64,000 nucleotides of DNA. Source: JAKFWF01 sp963741505. GTDB taxonomy: Bacteria > Pseudomonadota > Alphaproteobacteria > Rhizobiales > Hyphomicrobiaceae. Under the pieces are notes generated by a model that did not search any database, was not told the origin of the DNA, and saw nothing but the letters and a program-made list of their open reading frames with translations. A program made the position numbers and the translations under genes. The stretch is from contig CAVUIJ010000021.1 in NCBI GenBank assembly GCA_963741505.1, positions 310,001-374,000 of the forward strand. Direction: 5' to 3'. This document shows positions 46,612 to 55,545 of the stretch, in pieces. Every line of letters starts with the position of its first letter. Positions within the stretch are counted from its first letter, which is position 1.

Positions 46612-47565
46612 CTAATTCGCCCTGCGCCTTCTTGCCTTGCTGGATCGGGGGGACGGGGACCGTGTGGCACCGCGTTGCGCACGAGCACTTGCTCCATCGA
46701 TTGCTTCTGGAGTCGCACCTGGCTGCGGCGTCGGACGCGACACCTGTCGCACCAAAGGTACACGCTGCGGTTCGTAGACAGGCTCACCCAGGCACTCGAT
46801 CAGCTTGTAGATCGATGCAGAAGTTCTTTCGACAGTCACGAACAGGGTGCGAGCCTCGGTTTCGTCGATGATGAATTCGTGCGAGGGATACGCACGGACT
46901 AGCTTGTCTACCGCGCCAGCGCGAAGGTTGCCGCCGCACTCTGCAAGCCGTCCGCCATAGGCCACTGCCATATCCATTCCCTGCAGGCATTCGCCGGCAG
47001 CTACGATGTCGACGCGAGAAAAGAGTGCCAGGGCGAGGGTGCACGTTGCGTTCAGGGCCAGCGCGCTGGCGGCCTCTGCCGCGAGATCACCGTTACTCGA
47101 GCGCCGAATCCGCGACCGCAATCTGTCGAACAGCTCCAGCGTGCTGCTCACCAGGAAGTCGAAATCAGAGTACTTGGACGCCCCAGGGGTATCTCCTGGC
47201 CTCAGCGGCATCGCACTTATCGGGCCAAGCTCGGAATACTCATCCATCAGGATCTTGTTGGCGCCGATCGCGATCAGTGTTCCCGAACTCTTGCAGATAT
47301 TGGGCACGCACACGGTGAGGCTCGAATACTTGCGCTGCAGGTACCTGGCAATTTGATAGCCGGCCGCGAGATCGCCGCCGCCGGTCGTCAGCAGGAGCAG
47401 ACAATTCCGCCTGTGCGCCGCCTCGAGATATGCGGCGATGATACCAGCGTATCCGACATTGCAGATCGCGCCGGAGTAGAGGTAGATGTCCGCATCGAAT
47501 TGTGTGGCGACTGCAGCAGCGACACGGTAGAGCTGTTCAAGCTGTAGCGGAGTTTCGCCTGCCAT
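46612..47565 (-). CDS. ClpP-class serine protease (SDH/SppA-like)
   Basis: 317 residues. The ClpP/crotonase fold is seen in LLLTTGGGDLAAGYQIARYL (oxyanion region) and CKSSGTLIAIGANKILMDEY followed by SELGPI, the nucleophile-Ser and Asp/Lys region of SppA and serine-dehydrogenase-proteinase-like enzymes (PF01972). There is no signal peptide or membrane helix. The C-terminal 50 residues are Pro, Arg and Ser rich and probably disordered. The start is the ATG before AGETPLQ; a GTG four codons upstream is possible. It is the last gene of the minus-strand exopolysaccharide locus or the first beyond it. Its target is unknown. Confidence 0.78.
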   Translation of the reverse strand: MAGETPLQLEQLYRVAAAVATQFDADIYLYSGAICNVGYAGIIAAYLEAAHRRNCLLLLTTGGGDLAAGYQIARYLQRKYSSLTVCVPNICKSSGTLIAIGANKILMDEYSELGPISAMPLRPGDTPGASKYSDFDFLVSSTLELFDRLRSRIRRSSNGDLAAEAASALALNATCTLALALFSRVDIVAAGECLQGMDMAVAYGGRLAECGGNLRAGAVDKLVRAYPSHEFIIDETEARTLFVTVERTSASIYKLIECLGEPVYEPQRVPLVRQVSRPTPQPGATPEAIDGASARAQRGATRSPSPRSSKARRRRAN

Positions 47566-47753
47566 TTTTGACCCCACATGCGTTGCGGATCCTTGTTCAA
47601 CGGCTCGAATTCACTCGTGATGCTGACTGATTGCCTCATACAACCCGGCAAAATGGTGTCCCGCAATGCTCGCCCAGCCGAGCGCAATGAGCAGCGTGTG
47701 CGCCAATGCCGCCTTCGATGGCCAGATGCCAGCCACATCAATCGGCGCGGCGA

Positions 47754-49232
47754 TCACTTCGCCCCACGGGCACAAAGGACGGCGGGCAGTGTCTCGAGCA
47801 GAATGTAGACGTCGAGCCACACCGACCAATTGCGAATGTAAAACAGGTCTTCGGCCTTTTGTTTCTCGAGATCACCATTGCTCCGCGACGAAACCTGCCA
47901 CATGCCGGTGATACCAGGTTGAACAGTGGCCCTGAGGTTGCGAAACTCGGCGTCAAAGCTATTCAAATGGTAGCTGGGAAACGGCCGTGGCCCGACCAGA
48001 CTCATCTCGCCGCGAATGACATTCCACAGCTGCGGCAGCTCGTCGAGGCTTGCGCGCCGCATCAGTGAGCCGATGATCGGAAGAATTCGGGGATCGCGCT
48101 CCAGCTTGAAGAATTTTTGCCACTCCTCGCGGAGTGCGGGGTTGCGCGCAAGCTGTTCCTGCAGCCGCTGTTCGGCATCGAGATACATCGTGCGAAGCTT
48201 GAACACAGGTACCGGTGAACCGTCCCTGCCGACGCGCTCCTGGATGAACAGCCAAGGTCCCGGATCGATCACCTTGACCAAAAGCGCCAGCACCGCGACT
48301 ACCGGCGCCGCGAGCACGGCGAGAGGGACCGCCAGGATAAGATCGAGCGCTCGCTTGATCAGTCGATTGTAGGCCTGGCAACGCTCCCGCCTGATTTCCA
48401 GGCCGATCGCCCAACCGAGCATGCGGCTGCGAACCCAAAGGCTTTGGACTTCGTGCACATCCTCGACAAGCATAAGCCGCGACGCTGGCATCGATGTCCG
48501 CGGGTCTGCCGTGAATTCCGCCAGTTCATCCGCGGAATTGAAGATGACAACCTCGATCGGCGGTCGGATGGCGCCGAGCTCTGCCATACTGCTCAGCAAT
48601 GGAATGGGGACTGGCTTGGTCTGCCAGACTATGTCCTCGTTGTGGGGATCCGCAAAGGCGACAGGGCGAAGTCCGATCTCCGGATGGGCGTTGAGAAGGG
48701 CAGCCAGCTTGCCGCTGTGATCGGTTTTTCCAACCAAAGCAGTGGGTGCACCCCACACACCGGCAGTTATGAGCGCATTGCGAACCGCTGATTCCATGTA
48801 GTGCCCGAGTACCAGCAGGGCGCCTGCTTGACACGCTTCGACCATGACCACGAGTGCCGGACGATGGAGCGGCAGATGAAGCGTAAAATCGATCGCGACA
48901 AAGCCAGCAATCGCGAGAACGCGCATCCGGAACCGCTCGTAGGGGCTCGGTCCGCAGCCAGTGTAGAGGCCGCAAGTGAAAAGCATCAGAAGCTGAATGC
49001 ATACGGGAACCCATATTGCGCTCTCAGCCTCGAAAGCGCCGGCACGGTCGAGCAATTTCACAGCGACGACGACGCCGACCAGCCCGACGACTAAATCACC
49101 GGAAGCCAGTGCCGCGGCGACGATCAGTCGGCGCGACCCGGCGATGGAGCCAATGCCGGAGCGTTGCCTCAGGCCAAGGTGCTCGGGCTTCGGTTCTCCG
49201 TGTGGCGAGAGGGTCGCACCGACGTCCGCCAT
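47754..49232 (-). CDS. Undecaprenyl-phosphate sugar-1-phosphate transferase (WbaP/GumD/ExoY-type), initiating enzyme
   Basis: 492 residues. The N-terminal half has four or five transmembrane helices and a CoA-binding-like domain. The C-terminal catalytic domain starts with KRALDLILAVPLAVLAAPVV, then IQERVGRDGSPVPVFKLRTM, RRASLDELPQLWNVIRGEMS, LVGPRPFPSYH and PGITGMWQVSSRS. It attaches the first sugar-phosphate to undecaprenyl phosphate to begin each exopolysaccharide repeat unit on the inner membrane. The ATG at 49232 is preferred over a GTG one codon earlier. A 244-base gap precedes it upstream. Confidence 0.92.
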   Translation of the reverse strand: MADVGATLSPHGEPKPEHLGLRQRSGIGSIAGSRRLIVAAALASGDLVVGLVGVVVAVKLLDRAGAFEAESAIWVPVCIQLLMLFTCGLYTGCGPSPYERFRMRVLAIAGFVAIDFTLHLPLHRPALVVMVEACQAGALLVLGHYMESAVRNALITAGVWGAPTALVGKTDHSGKLAALLNAHPEIGLRPVAFADPHNEDIVWQTKPVPIPLLSSMAELGAIRPPIEVVIFNSADELAEFTADPRTSMPASRLMLVEDVHEVQSLWVRSRMLGWAIGLEIRRERCQAYNRLIKRALDLILAVPLAVLAAPVVAVLALLVKVIDPGPWLFIQERVGRDGSPVPVFKLRTMYLDAEQRLQEQLARNPALREEWQKFFKLERDPRILPIIGSLMRRASLDELPQLWNVIRGEMSLVGPRPFPSYHLNSFDAEFRNLRATVQPGITGMWQVSSRSNGDLEKQKAEDLFYIRNWSVWLDVYILLETLPAVLCARGAK

Positions 49233-49479
49233 CACCGTCCTCCATCATTTCGGCAGCCAGAGCACAGTGTCTGTTCTTGCCTACCGACACCGACACCGAC
49301 GGTGCAGGCAGCCGACTGGTATCCCGCAGTCATACCGATCGAGCGACCGGGCCGGATTGGCCTGGGATTGCGCAACGATTGTATGAGCCGTGAGACGAAG
49401 AATGCATTGGAACAGCGGGGTAATCCCGTTGCGCCCAATGCCGCCGCCGGCAGCGTTCCGAACTCGTCCGATGCGTCCA

Positions 49480-50485
49480 CTATTGGTGCCGCTTGCGACC
49501 CGCGCTCGCGCAACTGCATTCCAGCGCTGGTTTCAAGCCGATCTCTGGGCCAATGCGGGCATTGAAATCATTGTCGGCAAGGCCCTCTACGACCCCGCAA
49601 TTGCGACCATCCCACCAGCCGTTCGAACGACCGGACGACGAACTCCAGTTCACGTGATTTCCTCTGACCTGGTGTGAGCGGCAGGCATGTAGATACTGGT
49701 TCCAAACGTAGATGCCGACGTTCGTGAACGGCTGCTTGCGGCCGTAGATCTCGTTCTCCAGAATTGCCATGTTATGGCCGCTTGCAATGCCCATTCCGTG
49801 CTGACCGGGGTCGACGAGAATGTTCCGGCGAGCAAGCTGGTAGGCGCCGCCATCGTCACCGAGCATTATACCGCCGCCGGACTTGCTGGGCCCGCCGCCG
49901 ATCAGCAGATTGTGAGCGACGAGGATAGGGGATCCTGTGACGCCAAACGACTTATAAAGGCTGATCCCGTCCTCCGGTTGCCTGCCGTCGCCCGGAATAT
50001 TGCGTCCGAGATTGCAGCTGATCGTATTGTCTGGCCCCTCGACCGCATTGAATTGGACGAACTGTCCTGCCGGAATTGGCCCCCGCACGTTCTCGATCGT
50101 GTTGCATGACACATTAATGCCGCGCGACCGGCCAGCAAATACGCCAGCAACGGAGTTCTCGATCCGGTTCTCCACCACATCGACCGACCGTGATCCAAAT
50201 ATGTAGATCCCGACACCGACGGTATCCTTGATGACAACATTGCGGATCACCACGTCCTCGCTGTCACGCAACTCGATGCCGTGACTGCCGCATGGTCCAA
50301 TCGTCATGTTCTCGATGACGGCGCCTCGAAGTCCATGAAAGACCAGGCATGGGCCATTCCGCGTTCGAGATGTGTCCGGGCTCAACAGCTGATCTAGACC
50401 CACGTGCAGCGGAACGCTCATCGGACGAAGGCAGCGTGACCGCACACAAGGCGAGCATCACAGTCGAAATGCACGAGCGCATCAT
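49480..50485 (-). CDS. Secreted right-handed beta-helix protein, frameshifted
   Basis: The first frame encodes a signal peptide (MMRSCISTVMLALCAVTL). After an extra base near 50415 the protein continues in a second frame with repeated beta-helix rungs: GAVIENMTIGPCGSHGIELR, DVVIRNVVIKDTVGVGIYIF, VDVVENRIENSVAGVF and NNLLIGG-type turns. This parallel beta-helix pattern is used by pectate-lyase-like and alginate-epimerase-like carbohydrate enzymes. In exopolysaccharide loci such periplasmic proteins are often lyases or epimerases acting on the polymer. I see no clear catalytic triad. Length about 335 residues. Confidence 0.7.
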
Positions 50486-50595
50486 CGAGGCAGTTTTCAC
50501 CCTTGTGTCGGACCTTCGCATAACTCGTTCCCGATTCTGCGCATCGCGAATTCGGATGGCGTCGGCCAGCTTGGAGCGCCACTCAGCCCGCGCCA

Positions 50596-51651
50596 TCAAC
50601 TCGACACGACAATCCCTCGCCTCCGCGGTGTCGCGCGCAGCAACCGATCTATCGGCCGCTCCAGCATGACGAACAGCAGCACACCGACGCCGATGCTGAT
50701 GGAGCCGCCAATGACCCTGAAGAGCAGGTCCATGCTCGGTGTGGGTTGAACGACAGCTAGCAATTTGCCGCTGATCGACAACACGAACCAGTGTGACAGG
50801 TAGAGGCTATATGACGCGTCGCCGACCAGGGCCATCGTCCGGTTCAAGCTGTTCGCCGCTTCGAACACGTCGCGAAAATGACGGAACAGGGAGAACAGCG
50901 CCGCCGACAAGACAATGTGATAGGTAACGTCGCGATCGAGGCCATTAGCGGCGAATAGAGCCATTAGGGAGATCGCCGCAAATGCACCGACGAGATCCGT
51001 CCGTTGCCTCCACCCGCCCTGCTCCTCGACGACCCTGACGAGCCAGCCGTAGCCGAATGCCAGGAGGTAGGGACTTAGCAGATGGAAATCCCAGACCTTC
51101 CGGCTGGGGCCTGCGCCGATAATGAAACCGACAAGTCCCAGCGCGCCGAGCAGAAGCGCAACTGAACTCTTAGTTCTGGCCGATAGGCCAGCCGATGCCC
51201 AAAAGACCGCGGCGACGATGGCATAGAACACCATCTCCAGTTCGAGCGTCCAGCCGAGTCCGAATACCGGTACGTCCCATTGCGGCAGGATAAAATACGA
51301 CTTGAGGACACGAGCCGCATCCGGCGGAAGACCATGGAGATTCCAATTCCTGTCCACCACATATGCGAGCAGCACGAGACTGGTGAAGAACCAGTACAGG
51401 GGAAACAGCCTGTAGACCCGCGATTGCATGAATTTGAAAGGCGTCGCGTAAGTCGGGGCCCGCAGGCAGATCACGTAACCTGATATAATGAAAAACAATT
51501 CCACCCCGATGCCACCGAGCTGCTTGTAATTCGATGCGTGCAGCATATAGGGCGAAAAATGCTTGGTGATGAGGTCGGAGTGCCAGATTATGACCTCGAT
51601 CGCGGCTATCGCACGAAGCCACTGGATGTCGTTCAGCTTGCTGGTACTCAT
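50596..51651 (-). CDS. Acyltransferase-3 family O-acyltransferase
   Basis: 351 residues with about ten transmembrane segments. The start motif IQWLRAIAAIEVIIWHSDLI carries the conserved Arg and catalytic His of membrane O-acyltransferases. GGIGVELFFIISGYVI, SRVYRLFPLYW and SYSLYLSHWFV are the other family marks. It would add acetyl or a similar acyl group to exopolysaccharide sugars. The ATG before STSKLNDIQ is preferred because the longer upstream frame has no family match. Between the polymerase and the beta-helix gene on the same strand. Confidence 0.9.
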   Translation of the reverse strand: MSTSKLNDIQWLRAIAAIEVIIWHSDLITKHFSPYMLHASNYKQLGGIGVELFFIISGYVICLRAPTYATPFKFMQSRVYRLFPLYWFFTSLVLLAYVVDRNWNLHGLPPDAARVLKSYFILPQWDVPVFGLGWTLELEMVFYAIVAAVFWASAGLSARTKSSVALLLGALGLVGFIIGAGPSRKVWDFHLLSPYLLAFGYGWLVRVVEEQGGWRQRTDLVGAFAAISLMALFAANGLDRDVTYHIVLSAALFSLFRHFRDVFEAANSLNRTMALVGDASYSLYLSHWFVLSISGKLLAVVQPTPSMDLLFRVIGGSISIGVGVLLFVMLERPIDRLLRATPRRRGIVVSS

Positions 51652-51715
51652 TGCTCTACACCTGCTACTCGACCATACCGATCGCAATCGCGCTCCAGCG
51701 GCGCCAATCGCCGAC

Positions 51716-53101
51716 TTATCCAGTGTTCCACCGCGCGCCCGCATGAGGCTCACGAAGACTGTGCTCGGACACCGCTCCTGCTCGCTCGAACATGGCGTTG
51801 AAGATCATCGATGAACCAATGCCAGCGCCAATCAGGCACCAGAACCAGATGCCGAGAATGGGGCCTTCGAGTGCGACGTCGAAAGTGGCGTCGATAATGA
51901 TTGCCGCTACGTAGCCCATGAGGAACAAGAAAGTGTTCGCCCACATTCGTTCCTGCCGGCGACGCGCACGAAGAGTACATCGCGCCAGCGTGTAGAACCA
52001 CGCAGCGCCGGTCGCCACCCAAAGGGCCAACCCGGGTATGCCTGTTCTGGCGAGGATGGTCATGTGCGCGTTGTGTGGACTCCTTAGCGGCGGCGCGTCC
52101 TTCGACTCTGCCACGCGTATTCCATCAGACTCCGCCAAGTTCACGCCGAAGCCCTTGCCGGTCCAATAATATGGACCGTTGAAAGTGTAGTCTTGGATTG
52201 CCGACCACCAGTTAAGGCGAAACGCCTTGGTACCATCCAGGGCTCCATCGGATTGGCCGGCTATGCTGACAATATTTCTCACGATCTGCTGTGAGCTGAT
52301 GTTGCGCGGATCTTCGGGCGATAATCCGGGTCCGACATTGATCTTCAAGTCCGCCAGCGCTGATATTGCCAGCACAGCGGCCAAAACCACCGACACGCTG
52401 GCCAACTCGCGGACCCGGCCGTCGATCAGCGCCACGACGAATATCGGAATCAGGCAGGCGAGCAATCCGCCGCGGCTTTGCGCTCCGACAGTTGCAATTC
52501 CCAATAGCAGTGACACAAACCAAAACCGGCCGACCTTGACGAGGCCGAGCAGAGCCAAGAGGGCCGCAGCCCCCAGGTGCACTCCGATCTCACCTGCGCG
52601 CGGAACTCCGGTCGGTGACCAAAGCGGTAGCAGGTGCCCGGCGACCCGCGGGAGATAATAGATCGCGAGGACGAGCGGCACATATATGATCATCATCAAG
52701 CGGAGATAGCGCAAGATCGTCCGGATGCGGTCCGGCTGCTCGAGCAGCAAAGCCGTCACCACGAACGCAAAGCCGCCGTACAAGACCACGACCGCGTCGC
52801 GGGCCGCATCGAGCCCGTGGGTACCGACGTAGGGAATGGTCCGGATGATGACGAGGCCCATGAGCAATGCAAGCATGAGCGCTGGTAGGCTCGCCAAGAC
52901 CGCGACCCAGCAACCTGTCGCGATGAATGCAACGATACCCAGCAGGTAGACGATTTCCCCGATGAACAACGGTGGAATGCCGACGTAGGCAAAGCCCTTG
53001 CCGGCAAGCGCATAGCCTAGAAGTGCCAGGGCCAGCAGCTGCAAGTACCGGTCGTTCAGCGTCATCACACGAGATCTGATCATGGCAGGCCCGACTTTCA
53101 T
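51716..53101 (-). CDS. O-antigen ligase/Wzy-type polymerase
   Basis: 461 residues from the ATG overlapping the upstream glycosyltransferase stop (ATGA). About eleven transmembrane segments and one large periplasmic loop (residues about 230-330) containing SPHNAHMTILARTGIPGLAL, the conserved His-Asn region of the Wzy_C/RfaL family. It would polymerise flipped repeat units in the periplasm. An ATG 18 bases further in (before IRSRVMTLND) is an alternative start. Confidence 0.88.
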   Translation of the reverse strand: MKVGPAMIRSRVMTLNDRYLQLLALALLGYALAGKGFAYVGIPPLFIGEIVYLLGIVAFIATGCWVAVLASLPALMLALLMGLVIIRTIPYVGTHGLDAARDAVVVLYGGFAFVVTALLLEQPDRIRTILRYLRLMMIIYVPLVLAIYYLPRVAGHLLPLWSPTGVPRAGEIGVHLGAAALLALLGLVKVGRFWFVSLLLGIATVGAQSRGGLLACLIPIFVVALIDGRVRELASVSVVLAAVLAISALADLKINVGPGLSPEDPRNISSQQIVRNIVSIAGQSDGALDGTKAFRLNWWSAIQDYTFNGPYYWTGKGFGVNLAESDGIRVAESKDAPPLRSPHNAHMTILARTGIPGLALWVATGAAWFYTLARCTLRARRRQERMWANTFLFLMGYVAAIIIDATFDVALEGPILGIWFWCLIGAGIGSSMIFNAMFERAGAVSEHSLREPHAGARWNTG

Positions 53102-54327
53102 TTTCGCCGGTATAGATCGACAATTCGCCTTGAGATGCTGGTCCAATCTCCGATGGTACGGGCCATCTTGGTTGCTGCTGACGACATCTCCGTCCAGGCC
53201 TTGGCACTCGTCGCTTCGGCCTTCTGGAGCGCCCGCGTCACTGCTGCCGCATCGAGGTGCTCGATGACAATCCCGGCATGAGAATCGTTGACGGTCTGTC
53301 CGAGCCCCGTCGCCTGCGTCACGATCACCGGAACCCCGAGCAGTGCCGCCTCCAGCGTCGCCATCGGCAGCCCGTCGAATCGAGACGGTGAGACAAAGTA
53401 GTCCCAGCTCTTGATCGCGTCAGTCTTGGCAGCGCCGAACTTTGGCCCCTCGATGGTCGAGCATTCGCGCAATGAGAGTTCGACCGCGCGCATCGCAAGA
53501 ACCTCGCGCATCGGCCCACTGCCAACCATTACCAGCGTGCCTTTGCCGCCGGCCCGGCGATAGCCGGCGAAACCTTCGAGCAGCAGATCGAGCCCTTTGT
53601 GCTCGATCTCGTAGCGGCCGAGGAAACCGAACACTGGAGGTCCATTCGACGGCAGCCGCTGTATGTTGTCGCCCGAAGGCATTCCCATTCGGCTTGAGAA
53701 CGCGGCATTGGGAACGAGTTCGATGTTCGCGTCGGGCGCGATCGCTTGAATTTGCGTTTTTTCCAGGGGCGAGACCGCCTGCACAAAACGCGCGCGATTC
53801 AACACCCACCGCTCGGCGCTCTTCAGGTACCAGGCCGGAACCTTGCGCTTGATCTTCCCTCTCTCGTCAAACAGGTGCGAATACCGGCCGTGCACCGTTA
53901 TGACGTAGGGGATCTTGCGCTTACCCAATTCACGCGCCAACGGGATGAGAAGCGGCTGGCGCGCGGTGTGAATGTGAACAACGGTATTCTGGTCTGCGTC
54001 CTTGATCAGCGCTTGCAGGACTTTGCGCGACAGACCGACCCGTCTTCCCAGAAGCTTTGGGCCTTCAATCGGCACCACTTCGAGCTCCGTATCGCTGGTT
54101 TCGTCGGGAATAATCGAGTTTTCCTCGCGAAGGAGGATCAACCGTGCCCGTTCCCCGGCGGCCACCTGTTCGTCGGCGAGCGCCCTGGCGACTTGATATA
54201 CGCCATTGGCCTTCAGCGAATGGGTGCCGCATGGGCCGATCAGCAGATGGCGCACGTCGAGTGCTGGCGCCGTCCGCATGCGAGAGGGCGTGTTCAAGAC
54301 AGGATTAGGCTCAAGCGCGACCTTCAT
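53098..54327 (-). CDS. GT4-family glycosyltransferase
   Basis: 409 residues. LLIGPCGTHSLKANGVYQVA in the acceptor domain, VVHIHTARQPLL, VPNAAFSSRM, VFGFLGRYEIEHKGLDLLLE, VSPSRFDGLPMATLEAALLG and PVIVTQATGLGQ follow the GT4 pattern including the E-x7-E type donor-binding region. I use the ATG before KVALEPN; it lies inside the last 17 bases of the flippase gene. Coupled to the polymerase gene by ATGA. Confidence 0.88.
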   Translation of the reverse strand: MKVALEPNPVLNTPSRMRTAPALDVRHLLIGPCGTHSLKANGVYQVARALADEQVAAGERARLILLREENSIIPDETSDTELEVVPIEGPKLLGRRVGLSRKVLQALIKDADQNTVVHIHTARQPLLIPLARELGKRKIPYVITVHGRYSHLFDERGKIKRKVPAWYLKSAERWVLNRARFVQAVSPLEKTQIQAIAPDANIELVPNAAFSSRMGMPSGDNIQRLPSNGPPVFGFLGRYEIEHKGLDLLLEGFAGYRRAGGKGTLVMVGSGPMREVLAMRAVELSLRECSTIEGPKFGAAKTDAIKSWDYFVSPSRFDGLPMATLEAALLGVPVIVTQATGLGQTVNDSHAGIVIEHLDAAAVTRALQKAEATSAKAWTEMSSAATKMARTIGDWTSISRRIVDLYRRK

Positions 54328-55545
54328 TTGCAATCGTCCTTGCCAGAAGGAAATATGATGGGAGCAGTCGCAACACGTTGGCGCCGAGAATGGCAACGGC
54401 AGCACCGTTGAGCCCCCAGAATGCGGTCATTGGCCCTGCCATCACCGCGATCGCCACGACGCCGAGGAAGTTGATCTCGAAGGCGGACTTTGCCTGATCA
54501 ATGCCGTGCAGGTAGGAGCAGATCATGTCGGTGACGTAGCTCGCAGCCCAGGCGACAAGCATGATCCGCATTACCGGCCCAAGCGCGAGATATGGAGATC
54601 CGGCGCCGTAAAACCCGTACAGAAACTCGTATGGTACCGCGAAGATCAAGGCATAAAAGCCAAGTGTCAGAGGAGCGCCGAGCAGGGCATAGGTTCGCGC
54701 TGAACGCCACGCCTCGCCATGGCCGGTCGCCTTCGCTGCGGCCGCCGCCTGCGGTATGATGTTGCACAATCCAAGGATGATCGGATTGGCCAGGTTGATC
54801 ACGTTGATCATCGCCTGGAACGAGGCCGCGGCGCCCGCACCGCTCGCGGCAGCGAGGCACCAAGGCAACAACTGCAGCCGCAACAGGGAGACAAGGTTGT
54901 TCGCCAGCGAATAGCCGCCGATTGCGCAATTCGACTTGATGGTTTCGGCAAATCTACCGGCCGCGGCGATTGCAAGGCGCAGCTGCCAAGCCTGGATCAG
55001 CGCACCGACAAGGATGCGGTCGCCATCGCCAGAAGGCTCGTGGCGACACTTAGCCCCTCCGACATCACCAAGATGAATACGATCGTCGCCTGGCCAAGAT
55101 AGGTGACGGCATCGCCGAGCGCCGCGGCCCTGTGGCGAAATCCCGCCATGAGGCAACGCCGCAGTGTCTCTTGTCCTTGAAGAAACACGAACGCTGTCAG
55201 CGCCGGCAAGATGAGATCGGCGCGGCCGAATATCAGCAGGCCGGCAGCCAGGGCAGAACCCAATGGCAGGCACATGCCCAGCATGAGGACGAAATTCGTG
55301 GCTACCAGCCGCTGCTCGTCTTCCCGCGCTACCACTGGCAACCCGATCGAAAGCGGATAGGACAGCAATGAGGCGTTGAACAGCTGCAGCCCCAGAAACG
55401 CGCCGAAGATCAGGGCGAATGTGCCGTATTCCTCAGGCGGCAGATTGCGGGCGAGCAGCACGTTCAGCAAGAAATTGCCGACGCTGACCAGCCCCTGGTC
55501 GACCATCGTCCAGGACATGCGCGGGAGCGTTGCCCTATTTGGCAT
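54311..55545 (-). CDS. Polysaccharide flippase (Wzx/MATE-like), frameshifted
   Basis: About 411 residues in two frames joined near 55012 (a single missing base). The first part has TMVDQGLVSVGNFLLNVLLA and NLPPEEYGTFAL, the typical start of oligosaccharide flippases. The second has LLPWCLAAASGAGAAASF, NIIPQAAAAAKATGHGEAWR and FWGLNGAAVAILGANVL. It moves undecaprenyl-linked repeat units to the periplasm. Its start overlaps the end of the fusion-protein gene by 11 bases. Confidence 0.82.
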
